From Devosia enhydra (GTDB taxonomy: Bacteria > Pseudomonadota > Alphaproteobacteria > Rhizobiales > Devosiaceae), in the NCBI RefSeq assembly GCF_900119845.1, contig NZ_FPKU01000002.1, forward strand, positions 62,001 through 126,000: DNA of 64,000 nt. The letters run 5' to 3'. The position numbers and the translations under genes were made by a program. This document shows positions 8,189-18,175 of the stretch, one piece after another (within the stretch, counting starts at the first letter, position 1; every line of letters begins with the position of its first letter). Below the pieces are notes generated by a model. It searched no databases and was not told the origin of the DNA. It saw only the letters and a list, made by a program, of their open reading frames with translations.

Positions 8189-9993
8189 AGCCACCGCTGG
8201 CAGCCGCTCTCCCGCCCGCCATTCTCAGCCTCACCGGCTCGAGCGAGCCGATGGCCCGCCGCATTGCCGAGATCGTCGGCGGGGAGCTCCATCTCGGGGT
8301 CAAGGCCGACGGGGTGGCGCCGCTCTTCCTCGATGGCCGGGCCGTAATCGGGGTGTGCGCCGCCGGCATCCTCGTGCGGCTGCTCGCCCCCCATCTCTCG
8401 GACAAGCGCAGCGAGCCGCCTGTCATCGCCGTGAGCCAGGATGGCCAGCATGTGGTGGCGCTGCTGGGCGGCCATGGCGGGGCCAATGCGCTGGCCCGCC
8501 GCATCGCCGAGGGGCTCGGGGTCACCGCCGCCATCACCACCGCCTCTGAGACGCGCTTTGCCTGCGCGCTCGATGAGCCGCCGCCGGGCTGGACCATCGC
8601 CGAGCGCAACGATGCCAAGCCGGCGATGATCGCGCTCATGGCCGGCGCCAAGATCGCGCTCAACGGCCATGCCCCCTGGCTCGCCGAAGCGGGCTATCCG
8701 CTCTCCTCGATGGGGGCGATCACCGTCATGGTCACCGAAAAGGCCGGGCGCATTCCGCGCGGGCTGGTCTACCACCCCAAAACGCTCGTGGCCGGAGTGG
8801 GCTGCGAGCGCGGCACCTCGGGCGCCGAGATCATCGGGCTCATCGAGGCCGCGCTCAACCGGCAGGGGCTGGCCCCGCAAAGCCTTGCCTGCCTTGCCAC
8901 CATCGCGCTCAAGGCCGATGAGGGTGGCATCATCGAAGCGGCGGCCCATTTCGGCGTGCCGCTCAGGCTTTTTTCCACCGCCGAGCTGGCGCAGGAGCGC
9001 TACCGGCTCGTCACCCCCTCCCCCGTGGTCGAAGCGGAGGTCGGGGTGCCCGGCGTCGCCGAGGCTGCCGCATTGAAGGCTGGCCTGCTCATTTTGCCCA
9101 AGATCAAATCCAAACGCGCCACCTGCGCCATCGGGCGCTCGACGCGCCCGCTCGATGTCGAGCGCTTCGGGCGCCCGCGCGGCGTCGTCCATATCGTCGG
9201 CATCGGCCCGGGCGATGGCCCCAGCCGCACCGGTTCGGCCGTCGCGGCGCTGCGGGCAGCCAGCGACTGGGTCGGCTACGGGCTCTATCTCGACCTTGTC
9301 TCGGATTTGCGCACCGACCAGGTCGAGCACCGCTTCGACCTCGGCGAGGAAGAAGCCCGCGTGCGCCATGCGCTCGAACTCGCCGCCGATGGCGCGCAGG
9401 TTGCGCTGATCTCCTCGGGCGATGCGCAGATCTATGCCATGGCGAGCCTCGTCTTCGAGTTGATCGAGGCCGAGGGCGATCGCGCGCTGACCGATGATGC
9501 GCGCCGCGTCGGGGTCGAAAGCCATCCCGGCATTTCGGCGGTGCAGGCGGCCTCGGCGGCGGCCGGCGCGCTGATCGGGCATGATTTCTGCTGCATCTCG
9601 CTTTCCGATCTTCTCACCCCCCGGCCCGATATCCTGAAGCGCCTCAAGGCCGCCGCCGAGGGCGATTTCGTCACCGCGCTCTACAATCCGCGCTCGCAGC
9701 GCCGCACCGATTTGATCGAGGCGGCCCATGCAATTTTCGCCGCCAACCGCCCGCCCGAGACCCCGGTGATCATCGCCCGCAGCCTCGGCCGGCCCGAGGA
9801 GACGGTGACCGTCGTGCCGCTGTCGGAGTTCGACCCGACCGCCATCGACATGCTCACCATCGTGCTGATCGGCTCGAGCCAGTCGCTGAGCCTCACGCGC
9901 GGCGATGGCCGCACCATCGCCTACACCCCGCGCGGCTACGCCGCCAAACACGGGACGCCCGCCCGCGCCCCGGCCACCGAAGTGCCCTCATGA
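8185..9993 (+). CDS. cobJ: CbiG-CobJ fusion: cobalt-precorrin-5A hydrolase / precorrin-3B C17-methyltransferase
   Basis: 602 residues with two enzymes. Residues 1 to ~300 are CbiG: AVIGVCAAGILVRLLAPHL, LLGGHGGANALARRIAEGL and the C-terminal GVGCERGTSGAEI and ALKADEGGIIEAA motifs; CbiG opens the delta-lactone and releases the two-carbon fragment as acetaldehyde. From about residue 332 (VVHIVGIGPGDGPSRT) starts a CobJ/CbiH ring-contraction C17-methyltransferase with SSGDAQIYAMASLV and YNPRSQRRTDLI. The steps are consecutive in the cobalt-early pathway, so fusion may aid channelling. Overlaps cobI and cobM by ATGA on both sides. Both halves look intact. Confidence 0.93.
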   Translation: MKPPLAAALPPAILSLTGSSEPMARRIAEIVGGELHLGVKADGVAPLFLDGRAVIGVCAAGILVRLLAPHLSDKRSEPPVIAVSQDGQHVVALLGGHGGANALARRIAEGLGVTAAITTASETRFACALDEPPPGWTIAERNDAKPAMIALMAGAKIALNGHAPWLAEAGYPLSSMGAITVMVTEKAGRIPRGLVYHPKTLVAGVGCERGTSGAEIIGLIEAALNRQGLAPQSLACLATIALKADEGGIIEAAAHFGVPLRLFSTAELAQERYRLVTPSPVVEAEVGVPGVAEAAALKAGLLILPKIKSKRATCAIGRSTRPLDVERFGRPRGVVHIVGIGPGDGPSRTGSAVAALRAASDWVGYGLYLDLVSDLRTDQVEHRFDLGEEEARVRHALELAADGAQVALISSGDAQIYAMASLVFELIEAEGDRALTDDARRVGVESHPGISAVQAASAAAGALIGHDFCCISLSDLLTPRPDILKRLKAAAEGDFVTALYNPRSQRRTDLIEAAHAIFAANRPPETPVIIARSLGRPEETVTVVPLSEFDPTAIDMLTIVLIGSSQSLSLTRGDGRTIAYTPRGYAAKHGTPARAPATEVPS

Positions 9994-10769
9994 CCGTCTA
10001 TTTCATCGGCGCCGGCCCCGGCGCGCCCGATCTCATCACCGTTCGCGGGCAAAAGCTCGTCGAGCGCTGCCCGGTCTGCCTCTATGCCGGCTCGCTCGTG
10101 CCCGAAGCCATCGTCGCCTCGGCGCCCGCGACGGCCCTCGTGCGCGATACCGCCCCGCTCAACTTAGACGAGATCATCGCGCTGATGGCCGAGGCCGACG
10201 CCAGAGGCGAGGATGTAGCGCGCGTCCATTCGGGCGACCCTTCCATCTATGGTGCGGTGGCCGAGCAGATGCGGCGGCTCGATGGCCTCGGCATTCCCTA
10301 TGAGGTGGTGCCCGGCGTGCCCGCCTTTGCCGGTGCGGCGGCGCGGCTGATGACCGAGCTCACCCTCCCCGATGTGGCGCAGACGGTGATCATCACCCGC
10401 ACTTCGGGCAAGGCCAGCCCGATGCCCGAAAGCGAGCGGCTCGAGGTGCTGGGCGCCGCGAAGGCAACGCTCGCCATCCACCTCTCGATCCGCAACCTCG
10501 CTTATGTCGAGGAGGCGCTGACGCCCCACTACGGGCCCGATGCGCCGGTGGTCATCGTCTATCGCGCCACCTGGCCGGACGAACAGATCATCCGCACCAC
10601 GCTGTCGACCATGCGGGCGGCGGTGCGCGAGGCCAAGGTCACGCGCACGGCGCTGATCCTCGTGGGCGCGGTGTTCGGCGCCGCTCATTTCCCCGACAGC
10701 CGGCTCTATGACGCCGATTTCGCGCATGTGCTGCGCAATGCCGGCAAGAAGCGCGACCGCAAGCCGTGA
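9990..10769 (+). CDS. cobM: Precorrin-4 / cobalt-precorrin-4 C11-methyltransferase
   Basis: 259 residues, SAM-dependent tetrapyrrole methylase. VYFIGAGPGAPDLITVRG opens the protein, VHSGDPSIYGAVAEQMRRLD is the family's central loop, and VPGVPAFAGAAARL, VIITRTSGKASPMPE complete the CobM/CbiF signature. It methylates C11 after ring contraction. ATGA overlap with the preceding fusion gene. Last gene of the first plus-strand cob unit; convergent with cobK 17 bases downstream. Confidence 0.93.
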   Translation: MTVYFIGAGPGAPDLITVRGQKLVERCPVCLYAGSLVPEAIVASAPATALVRDTAPLNLDEIIALMAEADARGEDVARVHSGDPSIYGAVAEQMRRLDGLGIPYEVVPGVPAFAGAAARLMTELTLPDVAQTVIITRTSGKASPMPESERLEVLGAAKATLAIHLSIRNLAYVEEALTPHYGPDAPVVIVYRATWPDEQIIRTTLSTMRAAVREAKVTRTALILVGAVFGAAHFPDSRLYDADFAHVLRNAGKKRDRKP

Positions 10770-10786
10770 GCGGAGGTCGAACCGGT

Positions 10787-11545
10787 TCAGCCGGCCCCGG
10801 GGCCCTGCGCCGCGGGCGGCGCGGTCAGCTGCAGCGCAGCGATGGCACGGCCGACCGTTGGCACCTCATGGGCCGGCGGCAGGGCCGGCCGCGCGATCAT
10901 GATCACGGATATGCGCAGCTTCTGCGCCGCGGCGAGCTTGGCCTCGGTCTGCACCCCGCCCGAATTCTTGGTGACGAGATGGGTGATGGCCTCGCCCTGA
11001 ATGAGCTCGGTCTCGGCGCCCTCGAAAAAGGGCGGGCGCGCCACGATCAGCCGCGCATGGGCCGGCAGCGGCTTTTCGGGCGCCTCGATCACCCGCACGA
11101 GGAACCGGCAGTCCTCGCGGGCCAGAAAGGTTTCGAGCCCCGTGTGGCCCACCGTCAGCAGCACCTTGGAGCCGGTGGGCAGCGACAAAGCCGCCGCCTC
11201 GGGGCTCGGCACATTGTTCCAGAAGGCATATTGCGGCTCGGTCCAGGCCGGGCGCACGAGCCTTACGCAGCGCATGCCGGTCGCCTTGGCGGCATCGACC
11301 GCGTTGGTGGCAATCTGCACCGCATAGGGGTGGGTGGCGTCCACCAGCCGGTCGAAGCCATTCTTGCGCAGAAAGTCCGCCAGCCCCTGCGGCCCGCCGA
11401 AGCCGCCCACATGCAGCTCGCCCGGCGGGGTCAGCGGCGCGCTGGTGCGACCGGCGAGCGAGGTGGTGACCGAGTGGCCCATCTTGACCAGCTGCTCGGC
11501 AAGAATCCGCGCTTCCTCGGTGCCGCCCAGAACCAGGATCTTCAT
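10787..11545 (-). CDS. cobK: Precorrin-6A / cobalt-precorrin-6A reductase
   Basis: 252 residues. The N-terminal ILVLGGTEEARILAEQL is the dinucleotide-binding motif of CobK/CbiJ; VDATHPYAVQIATNA and HLVTKNSGG are also characteristic. It reduces the C18-C19 double bond with NAD(P)H. Transcribed on the opposite strand to cobM, downstream of cbiD on the same strand with a 111-base gap that contains a diverged palindromic repeat near 11577-11617. Confidence 0.92.
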   Translation of the reverse strand: MKILVLGGTEEARILAEQLVKMGHSVTTSLAGRTSAPLTPPGELHVGGFGGPQGLADFLRKNGFDRLVDATHPYAVQIATNAVDAAKATGMRCVRLVRPAWTEPQYAFWNNVPSPEAAALSLPTGSKVLLTVGHTGLETFLAREDCRFLVRVIEAPEKPLPAHARLIVARPPFFEGAETELIQGEAITHLVTKNSGGVQTEAKLAAAQKLRISVIMIARPALPPAHEVPTVGRAIAALQLTAPPAAQGPGAG

Positions 11546-11656
11546 GGCCGGGCCCTCATCGCTGAGACGGATATCATTGTGAGGTGCGCGCCGAAGGCGA
11601 GCCCCGAAGGGCGAGGTTCGCCTGCTCCATGCCCGTCCACATCGCGCACCCGCCCC

Positions 11657-12757
11657 TCACCGGCTCGTGCCCACGATCCGGCCCGCGCGGTCGACAACCA
11701 GCACATCAACGACAACTTTTCCACCCACGACCCCTTGGGCCTTTTCGCGCGCCAGTCCAGCCACCGCATCGGCGAGCCCGAGCCCGGCCGAATCGGCTGC
11801 GATGAGCGCCATATTCGCGCTCTTGCCATAGCGGATCGCATCGACAAGGTCAGGCCCGCCACCAAGCGATCGGGCAAGTGTTGCGAGCATGTCGAGATCG
11901 ACCCCCGAGCGCGACGAGTGCAGGTCGAGCGCGCCCGCCGCGAGTTTCGTGAGCTTGCCGAAGCCTCCGGCGATGGTCACTCTTTCGACCGGATGGGCGC
12001 GCAGATATTTGAGCATGCCGCCGACGAAATCGCCCATGTCGATCGCCGCCACCAGCGGCAGCCCCAGATGCGCCAGCGCCGCCTTTTCCGAGAGGTCGCC
12101 CGTCGCCCCGATGACATGGGTGAGCCCCAGCGCCCGGGCCACGTCGATACCGCGCTGGATCGAATGAATCCACGCCGCGCAGCTATAGGGCACGACGATG
12201 CCCGTGGTCCCCAGGATCGAGAGCCCGCCCAGAATGCCGAGCCGGGGGTTCCAGGTCTTTTCGGCCAGCTGTTCGCCGCCCGGCACGCTTATGGTGATGG
12301 CGATGTCAGGCGCAAGACCTGCCTCGGTGCAGAGCATCTCCACCACCCCGGTCATCAGCCGGCGCGGCACGGGGTTGATGGCGGGCTCCCCCACCGCCAG
12401 CGGCAGGCCGGGCAACGTCACGGTGCCGACCCCCGGCCCGGCATGAAAGCTGATGCCGGTGCCCGCCGCCCTGCGCTCAACCCGCGCGATCACCAGCGCG
12501 CCATGGGTCACGTCGGGATCGTCCCCCGCATCCTTGATGATGCCGGCTTCGGCAAACCCATCGCCCAGCCGCTCATGGGCCAGCGCGAAGGCCGGCTGCT
12601 GCCCGCCCGGCAGGGTGATCGCAACCGGATCGGGAAAGCCATGACCCAGAAGCGCCGAGAGCGCTGCCCTGGTGGCGGCGGTGGCGCAGGCGCCCGTTGT
12701 CCAGCCGCGCCGCAATGGCGTGCCCTCGGGCGGCAGGGTCGGGTCGGGCTGGTCCAT
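11657..12757 (-). CDS. cbiD: Cobalt-precorrin-5B C1-methyltransferase
   Basis: 366 residues, the usual CbiD length. LRRGWTTGACATAATRAAL near the N-terminus is the family signature; KDAGDDPDVTHGALVIA and GITTGIVV-like and IHSIQRGIDVARAL segments follow. CbiD methylates C1 in the cobalt-early pathway, replacing the unrelated CobF of the aerobic route; its presence supports that route here. Divergent from cobA with a 47-base gap that must hold both promoters or one of them; likely co-transcribed with cobK. Confidence 0.93.
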   Translation of the reverse strand: MDQPDPTLPPEGTPLRRGWTTGACATAATRAALSALLGHGFPDPVAITLPGGQQPAFALAHERLGDGFAEAGIIKDAGDDPDVTHGALVIARVERRAAGTGISFHAGPGVGTVTLPGLPLAVGEPAINPVPRRLMTGVVEMLCTEAGLAPDIAITISVPGGEQLAEKTWNPRLGILGGLSILGTTGIVVPYSCAAWIHSIQRGIDVARALGLTHVIGATGDLSEKAALAHLGLPLVAAIDMGDFVGGMLKYLRAHPVERVTIAGGFGKLTKLAAGALDLHSSRSGVDLDMLATLARSLGGGPDLVDAIRYGKSANMALIAADSAGLGLADAVAGLAREKAQGVVGGKVVVDVLVVDRAGRIVGTSR

Positions 12758-12804
12758 GGCCCGGTTCTATACACCGCCCGGTTCCCAAGCGCGAGCGCGG
12801 GGGC

Positions 12805-13614
12805 ATGGTGAGCCCGTCGCACCCCATCTTCGAAGGCTTCCCCGAATTCCGCCCCGGCACGGTCTGGCTGGTGGGGGCCGGCCCCGGCGCGCCGGGGCTC
12901 CTGACGCTGCTGGCCCTTCACGGGCTGCAACAGGCGGACGTGGTCGTGCATGACGCGCTGGTGTCCGATGCGGTGCTGGGCTTTGCCAACCCTTCAGCCG
13001 AGCACATCCATGCCGGCAAGCGCGGCGGCAAGCCGTCGGCCGTGCAGGCCGACATCACCCGCACCCTCATTGCGCTCGCGCAGTCCGGCAAGCGCGTGCT
13101 CCGCCTCAAGGGCGGCGATCCCTTCGTCTTCGGGCGCGGCGCCGAGGAGGCGCTGGGGCTGGCTGCACACAATATCGATTTCCGCATCGTGCCGGGGATT
13201 TCGGCGGGGATCGGCGGGCTCGCCTATGCCGGCATCCCGGTCACCCATCGCGATTTCAACCAGTCGGTGACCTTCCTCACCGGGCATGACCTCTCCGGTG
13301 ACCTGCCGCTGGCCATCGACTGGGCGGGGCTGGCGAAGGCGGCGCCGGTCATCGTGATGTACATGGCGGTCAAGCATCTGCCCGATATCGCCGCGCGGCT
13401 CCTCGCCGCCGGCCGCGCGCCCGACGAAGCGGTCGCCGTGGTGATGGAGGCAACGCTCCCTACCCAGCGGGTGATTAGCGGCACGCTCGGCGATGTGGCC
13501 GCCCTGATGCCGCAGATCGCCCCGCCCGCGCTCATCGTCCTCGGCCCCGCCTCCAGCCTGCGCCCAGTGCTCGACTGGTACGATACCGCCGCGCGGGAGA
13601 ACCGGTATGGCTGA
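12805..13614 (+). CDS. cobA: Uroporphyrinogen-III C-methyltransferase
   Basis: 269 residues. Makes precorrin-2 from uroporphyrinogen III by SAM-dependent methylation at C2 and C7. Signature segments: VWLVGAGPGAPGLLTLLAL, RLKGGDPFVFGRGAEEAL, VPGISAGIGGLAYAGIPVTHR and VIVMYMAVKHLPDIA. It has no siroheme-synthase (CysG-A) domain, so precorrin-2 oxidation to sirohydrochlorin for CbiX needs an enzyme elsewhere. The ATG at 12805 (MVSPSHPIF) is preferred over 12697, since the earlier region overlaps divergent cbiD and translates to non-homologous residues. Overlaps cobB by 8 bases. Confidence 0.93.
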   Translation: MVSPSHPIFEGFPEFRPGTVWLVGAGPGAPGLLTLLALHGLQQADVVVHDALVSDAVLGFANPSAEHIHAGKRGGKPSAVQADITRTLIALAQSGKRVLRLKGGDPFVFGRGAEEALGLAAHNIDFRIVPGISAGIGGLAYAGIPVTHRDFNQSVTFLTGHDLSGDLPLAIDWAGLAKAAPVIVMYMAVKHLPDIAARLLAAGRAPDEAVAVVMEATLPTQRVISGTLGDVAALMPQIAPPALIVLGPASSLRPVLDWYDTAARENRYG

Positions 13615-14920
13615 ACCGGCTTCGCCCAGAGGCCTCGTCATCGCCGCCCCGCGCTCGGGCTCGGGCAAGACGCTGGTGACGCTCGGGCTCATCGGCGCCC
13701 TGCGGCAAAACGGTCTCGCCATCGCCCCGGCCAAGACTGGGCCGGACTATATCGATGGCGCCTTCCACGCCCGTGCCGCCGGCCGCGAGACAATCAACCT
13801 CGATCCCTGGGCCATGGCGCCCGAGCGCCTCCGCGCCATCGCCGCCGCCCACGCCACGGGCAGCGATTTTCTGCTGGTGGAAGGGGTGATGGGCCTCTTC
13901 GACGGGGCCGCCGACGGCACGGGCTCGACGGGAGACCTTGCCGCACAGCTCACGCTGCCGGTACTACTGGTGGTCGATTGCGAGCGCCAGAGCCAGTCGG
14001 TCGCGCCCCTCGTCGCCGGCTTTGCCAACTGGCGGACGGATGTGCGCATCGCCGGGCTCATCCTCAACCGCGTCGGGTCGGACCGGCACGGCGCGATGCT
14101 GAGACGCGCGCTCGCGCCCCTCGGCATTCCGGTGGTCGGCGCCCTGCCGCGCGCCGAGGTGCTCTCCGTACCCTCGCGCCATCTCGGGCTCACCCTGCCC
14201 GGCGCGATCGAAACGCTGCCCGCCCTGCTCGATGCCGCCGCGACCCATGTCGTTGACCATTGCGATCTAGAGGCCATCCGGGCGCTGGCGGCCCCACTGG
14301 CACATCCCACCACAATCGCGAAGCCCCTGCCCCCGCTTGGCCAGCGCATCGCCATCGCCCGCGACGAGGCCTTCGCCTTCCTGTATCCGCACTGGCTGGC
14401 CGACTGGCGTGCCGCCGGGGCCAGTCTCTCCTTCTTCTCGCCGCTGGACAATGAACCCCCGGCCGCCGAGGCCGACGCGATCCTGCTGCCGGGCGGCTAT
14501 CCCGAGCTCTTCGCCGCCCGCCTCGCCGCAGCTTCGGAATTCAAGTCTGGCCTGCAAGCCGCTGCCGCGCGGGGCGCGCTGGTCTATGGCGAGTGCGGCG
14601 GGTTCATGTGCCTCGGACAAACCCTCACCGACGCACAAGGGGTGACCCATCCCATGGCCGGCCTCCTGCCGCTTGCCACCCGCATCGACCGGCCCCGCCG
14701 CGTCCTGGGCTATCGCCGCCTCGTCCATCGGGGCGCCCTGCCCTGGCCGACGCATCTCTCGGGCCATGAATTCCACTATTCCTCCGGCACGCTTGCGCAG
14801 GGGGTGACGCCGCTTTTTGCCGTAACCGACGCCGAGGGCCTTGCGCTGCCCGCCATGGGCGCGCGACTTGGCACGGTGATGGGCTCTTACGCCCATGTCA
14901 TCGATGGGGGAGAGGGGTGA
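13607..14920 (+). CDS. cobB: Cobyrinate a,c-diamide synthase
   Basis: 437 residues. The N-terminal dethiobiotin-synthetase-like ATPase has the P-loop [15 protein letters not shown] at about residues 14-28 and [11 protein letters not shown]. The C-terminal type-1 glutamine amidotransferase domain has the nucleophile context [12 protein letters not shown] and YPELFAARL. It amidates the a and c side chains of cobyrinate using glutamine and ATP. The name follows CobB/CbiA; it is not the sirtuin. Overlaps cobA and abuts cobQ through a GTGATG junction. Confidence 0.93.
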   Translation: MAEPASPRGLVIAAPRSGSGKTLVTLGLIGALRQNGLAIAPAKTGPDYIDGAFHARAAGRETINLDPWAMAPERLRAIAAAHATGSDFLLVEGVMGLFDGAADGTGSTGDLAAQLTLPVLLVVDCERQSQSVAPLVAGFANWRTDVRIAGLILNRVGSDRHGAMLRRALAPLGIPVVGALPRAEVLSVPSRHLGLTLPGAIETLPALLDAAATHVVDHCDLEAIRALAAPLAHPTTIAKPLPPLGQRIAIARDEAFAFLYPHWLADWRAAGASLSFFSPLDNEPPAAEADAILLPGGYPELFAARLAAASEFKSGLQAAAARGALVYGECGGFMCLGQTLTDAQGVTHPMAGLLPLATRIDRPRRVLGYRRLVHRGALPWPTHLSGHEFHYSSGTLAQGVTPLFAVTDAEGLALPAMGARLGTVMGSYAHVIDGGEG

Positions 14921-16386
14921 TGGCGGCGAAAGCGCTGATGATCATGGGCACGGGCTCTGACGTCGGCAAGTCGCTGGTGGTGGCCGGGCTCTGCCGCGCC
15001 TTTGCCGATCGCGGGCTCAGGGTTGCGCCCTTCAAGCCGCAGAACATGTCCAACAATGCCGCCGTCACAGCCGATGGCGGCGAGATCGGCCGGGCTCAGG
15101 CCCTGCAGGCCCGCGCCGCCCGCACGCCCGCGCTCACCGCCATGAACCCCGTGCTCCTCAAGCCCGAGGCCGAGACCGGCGCGCAGGTGGTGGTGCGCGG
15201 CCAGCGCCTCGCCTCGATGCCGGCGCGCGAATACTGGGCGAAGCGCGGTGCGCTGATGCCGCAGATCCTCGAGGCCTTCGGCGAACTTTCGCGCCAGAAC
15301 GACCTCATTATCGTCGAGGGCGCGGGCAGCGCCTCAGAGGTCAATCTGCGCCAGGGCGACATCGCCAATTTCGGCTTTGCCCGCGCCGCCAATCTGCCGG
15401 TGGTCATCGTGGGCGATATCGGGCGAGGCGGGGTGATTGCCTCGCTTGTCGGCACCTTCGCCGTCATCGCGCGGGAGGATGCGGCGCTGGTGGTTGCCAC
15501 CCTCATCAACCGCTTTCGCGGCGATCCGAACCTCTTTGCCGAAGGTCTGGCGCTGATTGCCCGGCACACCGGGCGGCCGTGCCTGGGGCCCATCACCCAT
15601 TACCCGCCCGCCATGCACCTGCCGGCCGAGGATATCCTCGCCCTCGACGCCGCCCGCCCCCACCCGCATGCGGGCTTCCACATCGTCGTGCCGCGCCTGC
15701 CGCGCATCGCCAATTTCGACGATCTCGATCCGCTCGCGGCCGAGCCGGGCGTGCGCCTCACCATCGTCGAGCCCGGCCGGGCCCTGCCGCGCGATGCCGA
15801 CCTCATCGTGCTCCCGGGCTCCAAGGCCACCCGCGCCGATCTCGCGGCCCTGCGAAAAGAGGGCTGGGACATCGACATCCTCGCCCATCACCGCGCCGGC
15901 GGCCGCATCATCGGGCTCTGCGGCGGCTACCAGATGCTGGGGCGAACCATCGCCGATCCCGAGGGTATCGAGGGACCGGCGGGCGAGAGCACCGGGCTCG
16001 GGCTCCTCGCCGTCGACACCGTGCTCACCCCGGTCAAGCAATTGCGGGTCGAAACGGCGCTGCATATGCCCACCGGCACGTCGGTCTCGGGCTATCACAT
16101 GCATATGGGGGCAACCGATGGCCCCGATCGCGCCCGTCCTTTTGCCCGGGTAGGGGATGGGTCGGAGGGCGCGATCTCGTCCGATGGAAGGGTCAGCGGC
16201 ACCTATCTGCACGGCATCTTTGCGTCCGACCCTTTTCGACGCGCGCTTCTGGGCGGGGTTTCGAGCCCCGATCTCGCCTATGAGGCGCTGGTGGAAGAAA
16301 CCCTTACCGGGCTCGGCCGCCATATCGCCGCGGCGGTCGATCTCGACCAGCTTCTGGCGCTGGCGCGCCCCATCGGGCAGGATTGA
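14920..16386 (+). CDS. cobQ: Cobyric acid synthase
   Basis: 488 residues. [20 protein letters not shown] is the P-loop; [26 protein letters not shown] and [16 protein letters not shown] are CobQ/CbiP hallmarks. The C-terminal amidotransferase domain has [12 protein letters not shown] with the catalytic cysteine and [15 protein letters not shown]. It amidates the b, d, e and g side chains. Start choice: ATG 14920 overlaps the cobB TGA; a GTG three bases upstream adds one residue only. Confidence 0.93.
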   Translation: MAAKALMIMGTGSDVGKSLVVAGLCRAFADRGLRVAPFKPQNMSNNAAVTADGGEIGRAQALQARAARTPALTAMNPVLLKPEAETGAQVVVRGQRLASMPAREYWAKRGALMPQILEAFGELSRQNDLIIVEGAGSASEVNLRQGDIANFGFARAANLPVVIVGDIGRGGVIASLVGTFAVIAREDAALVVATLINRFRGDPNLFAEGLALIARHTGRPCLGPITHYPPAMHLPAEDILALDAARPHPHAGFHIVVPRLPRIANFDDLDPLAAEPGVRLTIVEPGRALPRDADLIVLPGSKATRADLAALRKEGWDIDILAHHRAGGRIIGLCGGYQMLGRTIADPEGIEGPAGESTGLGLLAVDTVLTPVKQLRVETALHMPTGTSVSGYHMHMGATDGPDRARPFARVGDGSEGAISSDGRVSGTYLHGIFASDPFRRALLGGVSSPDLAYEALVEETLTGLGRHIAAAVDLDQLLALARPIGQD

Positions 16387-16389
16387 GAC

Positions 16390-17349
16390 ATGGAGATTTT
16401 CCTTGCCCCCCTCGCCCTCCTGATCGAGCGGCAATTCGGCTATCCGATGCGCCTCATCCGCGCCATCGGCCATCCCGTCATCTGGCAGGGCCGGCTGATC
16501 GGGCTGCTCGATGCGCGGTTCAACCGGCCGGGGATGGGCAAGCGCGCCGGGCGGCTGCGCGGGGTGCTGATGCTCGTGCTGCTCATGGCAGCCACCTTAG
16601 CTGTCACCCTGCCCCTGTCTTTCGCGCTCCGCCTCCTGCCCTTCGGCTGGGTGGTCGAGGCCATCCTTGCCACGAGCCTCCTGGCGCAGAAGGAGCTCGG
16701 CCGTGCCGTGCGGGCGGTGGGCGACGGGCTCTCCCGGTCGCTCGCCGAGGGCCGCGAGGCGGTCTCCCATATCGTGGGGCGCGATCCCGAAGCGCTCGAC
16801 GAGGCCGGCGTCGCCCGCGCGGCCATCGAGAGCCTTGCCGAAAGCAGTTCGGACGGCGTGGTGGCGCCGCTGTTTTTCCTCATGCTGTTCGGCCTGCCGG
16901 GCATCGCGCTCTACAAGGCGGTCAACACCGCCGATTCCATGGTCGGGCACAAGACCGAGCGGCACCTGCATTTCGGCTGGGCGAGCGCGCGTTTCGACGA
17001 TGTGCTGAACTGGGTGCCCGCCCGCCTCACCGCCCTCGCCATTGCGGGCGCAGCGGTGTTTGCGCGCGGGGCCGACCCCGAGGCGGCGTGGTCGAGCGCC
17101 CTGCGCGATGCAAAAAAGCACGAATCGCCCAATGCCGGCTGGCCCGAGGCGGCCTTTGCCGGGGCGCTGGGCTTTGCGCTTGGCGGCCCGCGCCAATATG
17201 GCGGCGCGCTCATCGACCTGCCGCGCTTCGGGGAAGGCCGTTCCGAGCTTCTGGCCGCCGATATCTACAAGGCGCTCGAACTCTACTGGACGCTGCTCAA
17301 CGTCGTGCTGGGCGTGACCCTTGCCATCGCCGTCATCGTCTGGCTGTGA
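16390..17349 (+). CDS. cbiB: Adenosylcobinamide-phosphate synthase (CbiB/CobD)
   Basis: 319 residues, integral inner-membrane protein. Family motifs: ERQFGYPMRLIRAIGHPVIW near the N-terminus, AIESLAESSSDGVVAPLFF, YKAVNTADSMVGHKTERH and FGWASARFDDVLNWVPARL. It attaches the aminopropanol arm to adenosylcobyric acid. Hydrophobic stretches occur at about 57-80, 85-100, 160-180 and the C-terminus. Lies 3 bases after cobQ and ends the plus-strand run. Named cobD in the Pseudomonas scheme. Confidence 0.92.
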   Translation: MEIFLAPLALLIERQFGYPMRLIRAIGHPVIWQGRLIGLLDARFNRPGMGKRAGRLRGVLMLVLLMAATLAVTLPLSFALRLLPFGWVVEAILATSLLAQKELGRAVRAVGDGLSRSLAEGREAVSHIVGRDPEALDEAGVARAAIESLAESSSDGVVAPLFFLMLFGLPGIALYKAVNTADSMVGHKTERHLHFGWASARFDDVLNWVPARLTALAIAGAAVFARGADPEAAWSSALRDAKKHESPNAGWPEAAFAGALGFALGGPRQYGGALIDLPRFGEGRSELLAADIYKALELYWTLLNVVLGVTLAIAVIVWL

Positions 17350-17359
17350 CGCGAACGCC

Positions 17360-18109
17360 TCAGCCGGAGATGAAGTAGTAGATCGCCAGCACCACGCCCA
17401 CAGCGATCACGAAGCCGCGCAGATAGATCTGCGGCACGCGCCGCGCGATCCACACGCCGGCCCAGCCGCCCAGCGCCACGGCGGGAATCATCACCAGCGC
17501 CTCGGGCCAGGCGATCACCCCGCCCGAGGTGAAGACGAGAATCGCCACCGCCGCGATGACGATGGCGAGGAGGTTCTTGGTGGCATTGAGCCGGTGATAG
17601 TCGCCCCGCTCGGTCAGCCCCAGCCCGGCCAGCATCATGATGCCCATGCCGGCCCCGAAGAAGCCGCCATAGATCGCGGTGATGAACTGCACCACCACGC
17701 CCCAGGGATTGCGGCGATCATCGCCCTCGGCGCGTGGCTTGGGCTTGAGCCAGGGTCCGGCGGCGAAGATCGCGGTGGCGCCCAGCAGCAGCCAGGGCAC
17801 CAGCGCGCGGAAGGAGGGATTGTCGAGCGCCAAAAGAATCATCGCCCCGATCAGCGCACCCACCGCCGAGATCACCGCCAGCAGCAGCGCCTGCCGCCAG
17901 AAGGTGCGTATGTCGGAGAGATAGGCGAGCGTCGAGGTGATGTAGCCGGGGAACTGCGCGATAGACGAGGTGGCGTTGGCCATGATCGGGGGCATGCCCA
18001 CCAGCGTCATCGCCCCGAAGGTCAGGAACGTCCCGCCGCCTGCCACGGCATTGACCGCGCCCGAAATGAAGCCGGCGACGAACAGCAGGGCGATGACGGC
18101 GATGGACAT
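17360..18109 (-). CDS. TSUP (TauE/SafE) family permease
   Basis: 249 residues with seven to eight predicted membrane segments. The N-terminal half has FISGAVNAVAGGGTFLTFGA and the second half YGGFFGAGMGIMMLAGLGL, the paired GGG/FGAG motifs of the TSUP (DUF81) superfamily. Members export or import small organosulfur or sulfite anions; substrate here is unknown. It is embedded between cbiB and cobU and could be co-transcribed with cobU (66-base gap), so a role linked to cobalamin or cobalt is possible but only inferred from position. Confidence 0.85.
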   Translation of the reverse strand: MSIAVIALLFVAGFISGAVNAVAGGGTFLTFGAMTLVGMPPIMANATSSIAQFPGYITSTLAYLSDIRTFWRQALLLAVISAVGALIGAMILLALDNPSFRALVPWLLLGATAIFAAGPWLKPKPRAEGDDRRNPWGVVVQFITAIYGGFFGAGMGIMMLAGLGLTERGDYHRLNATKNLLAIVIAAVAILVFTSGGVIAWPEALVMIPAVALGGWAGVWIARRVPQIYLRGFVIAVGVVLAIYYFISG

Positions 18110-18175
18110 GGGGGCACTTCCGGCGGGCAGGGTGCCTCCTTCTTAGGCAGTCCGCCCGCCATCGGCAACCCGCCC

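Noticed and set aside
10766-12811. Plus-strand open frame of 681 codons
   Set aside because: Opposite cobK and cbiD, which have clear family motifs; composition is typical of an antisense high-GC frame.
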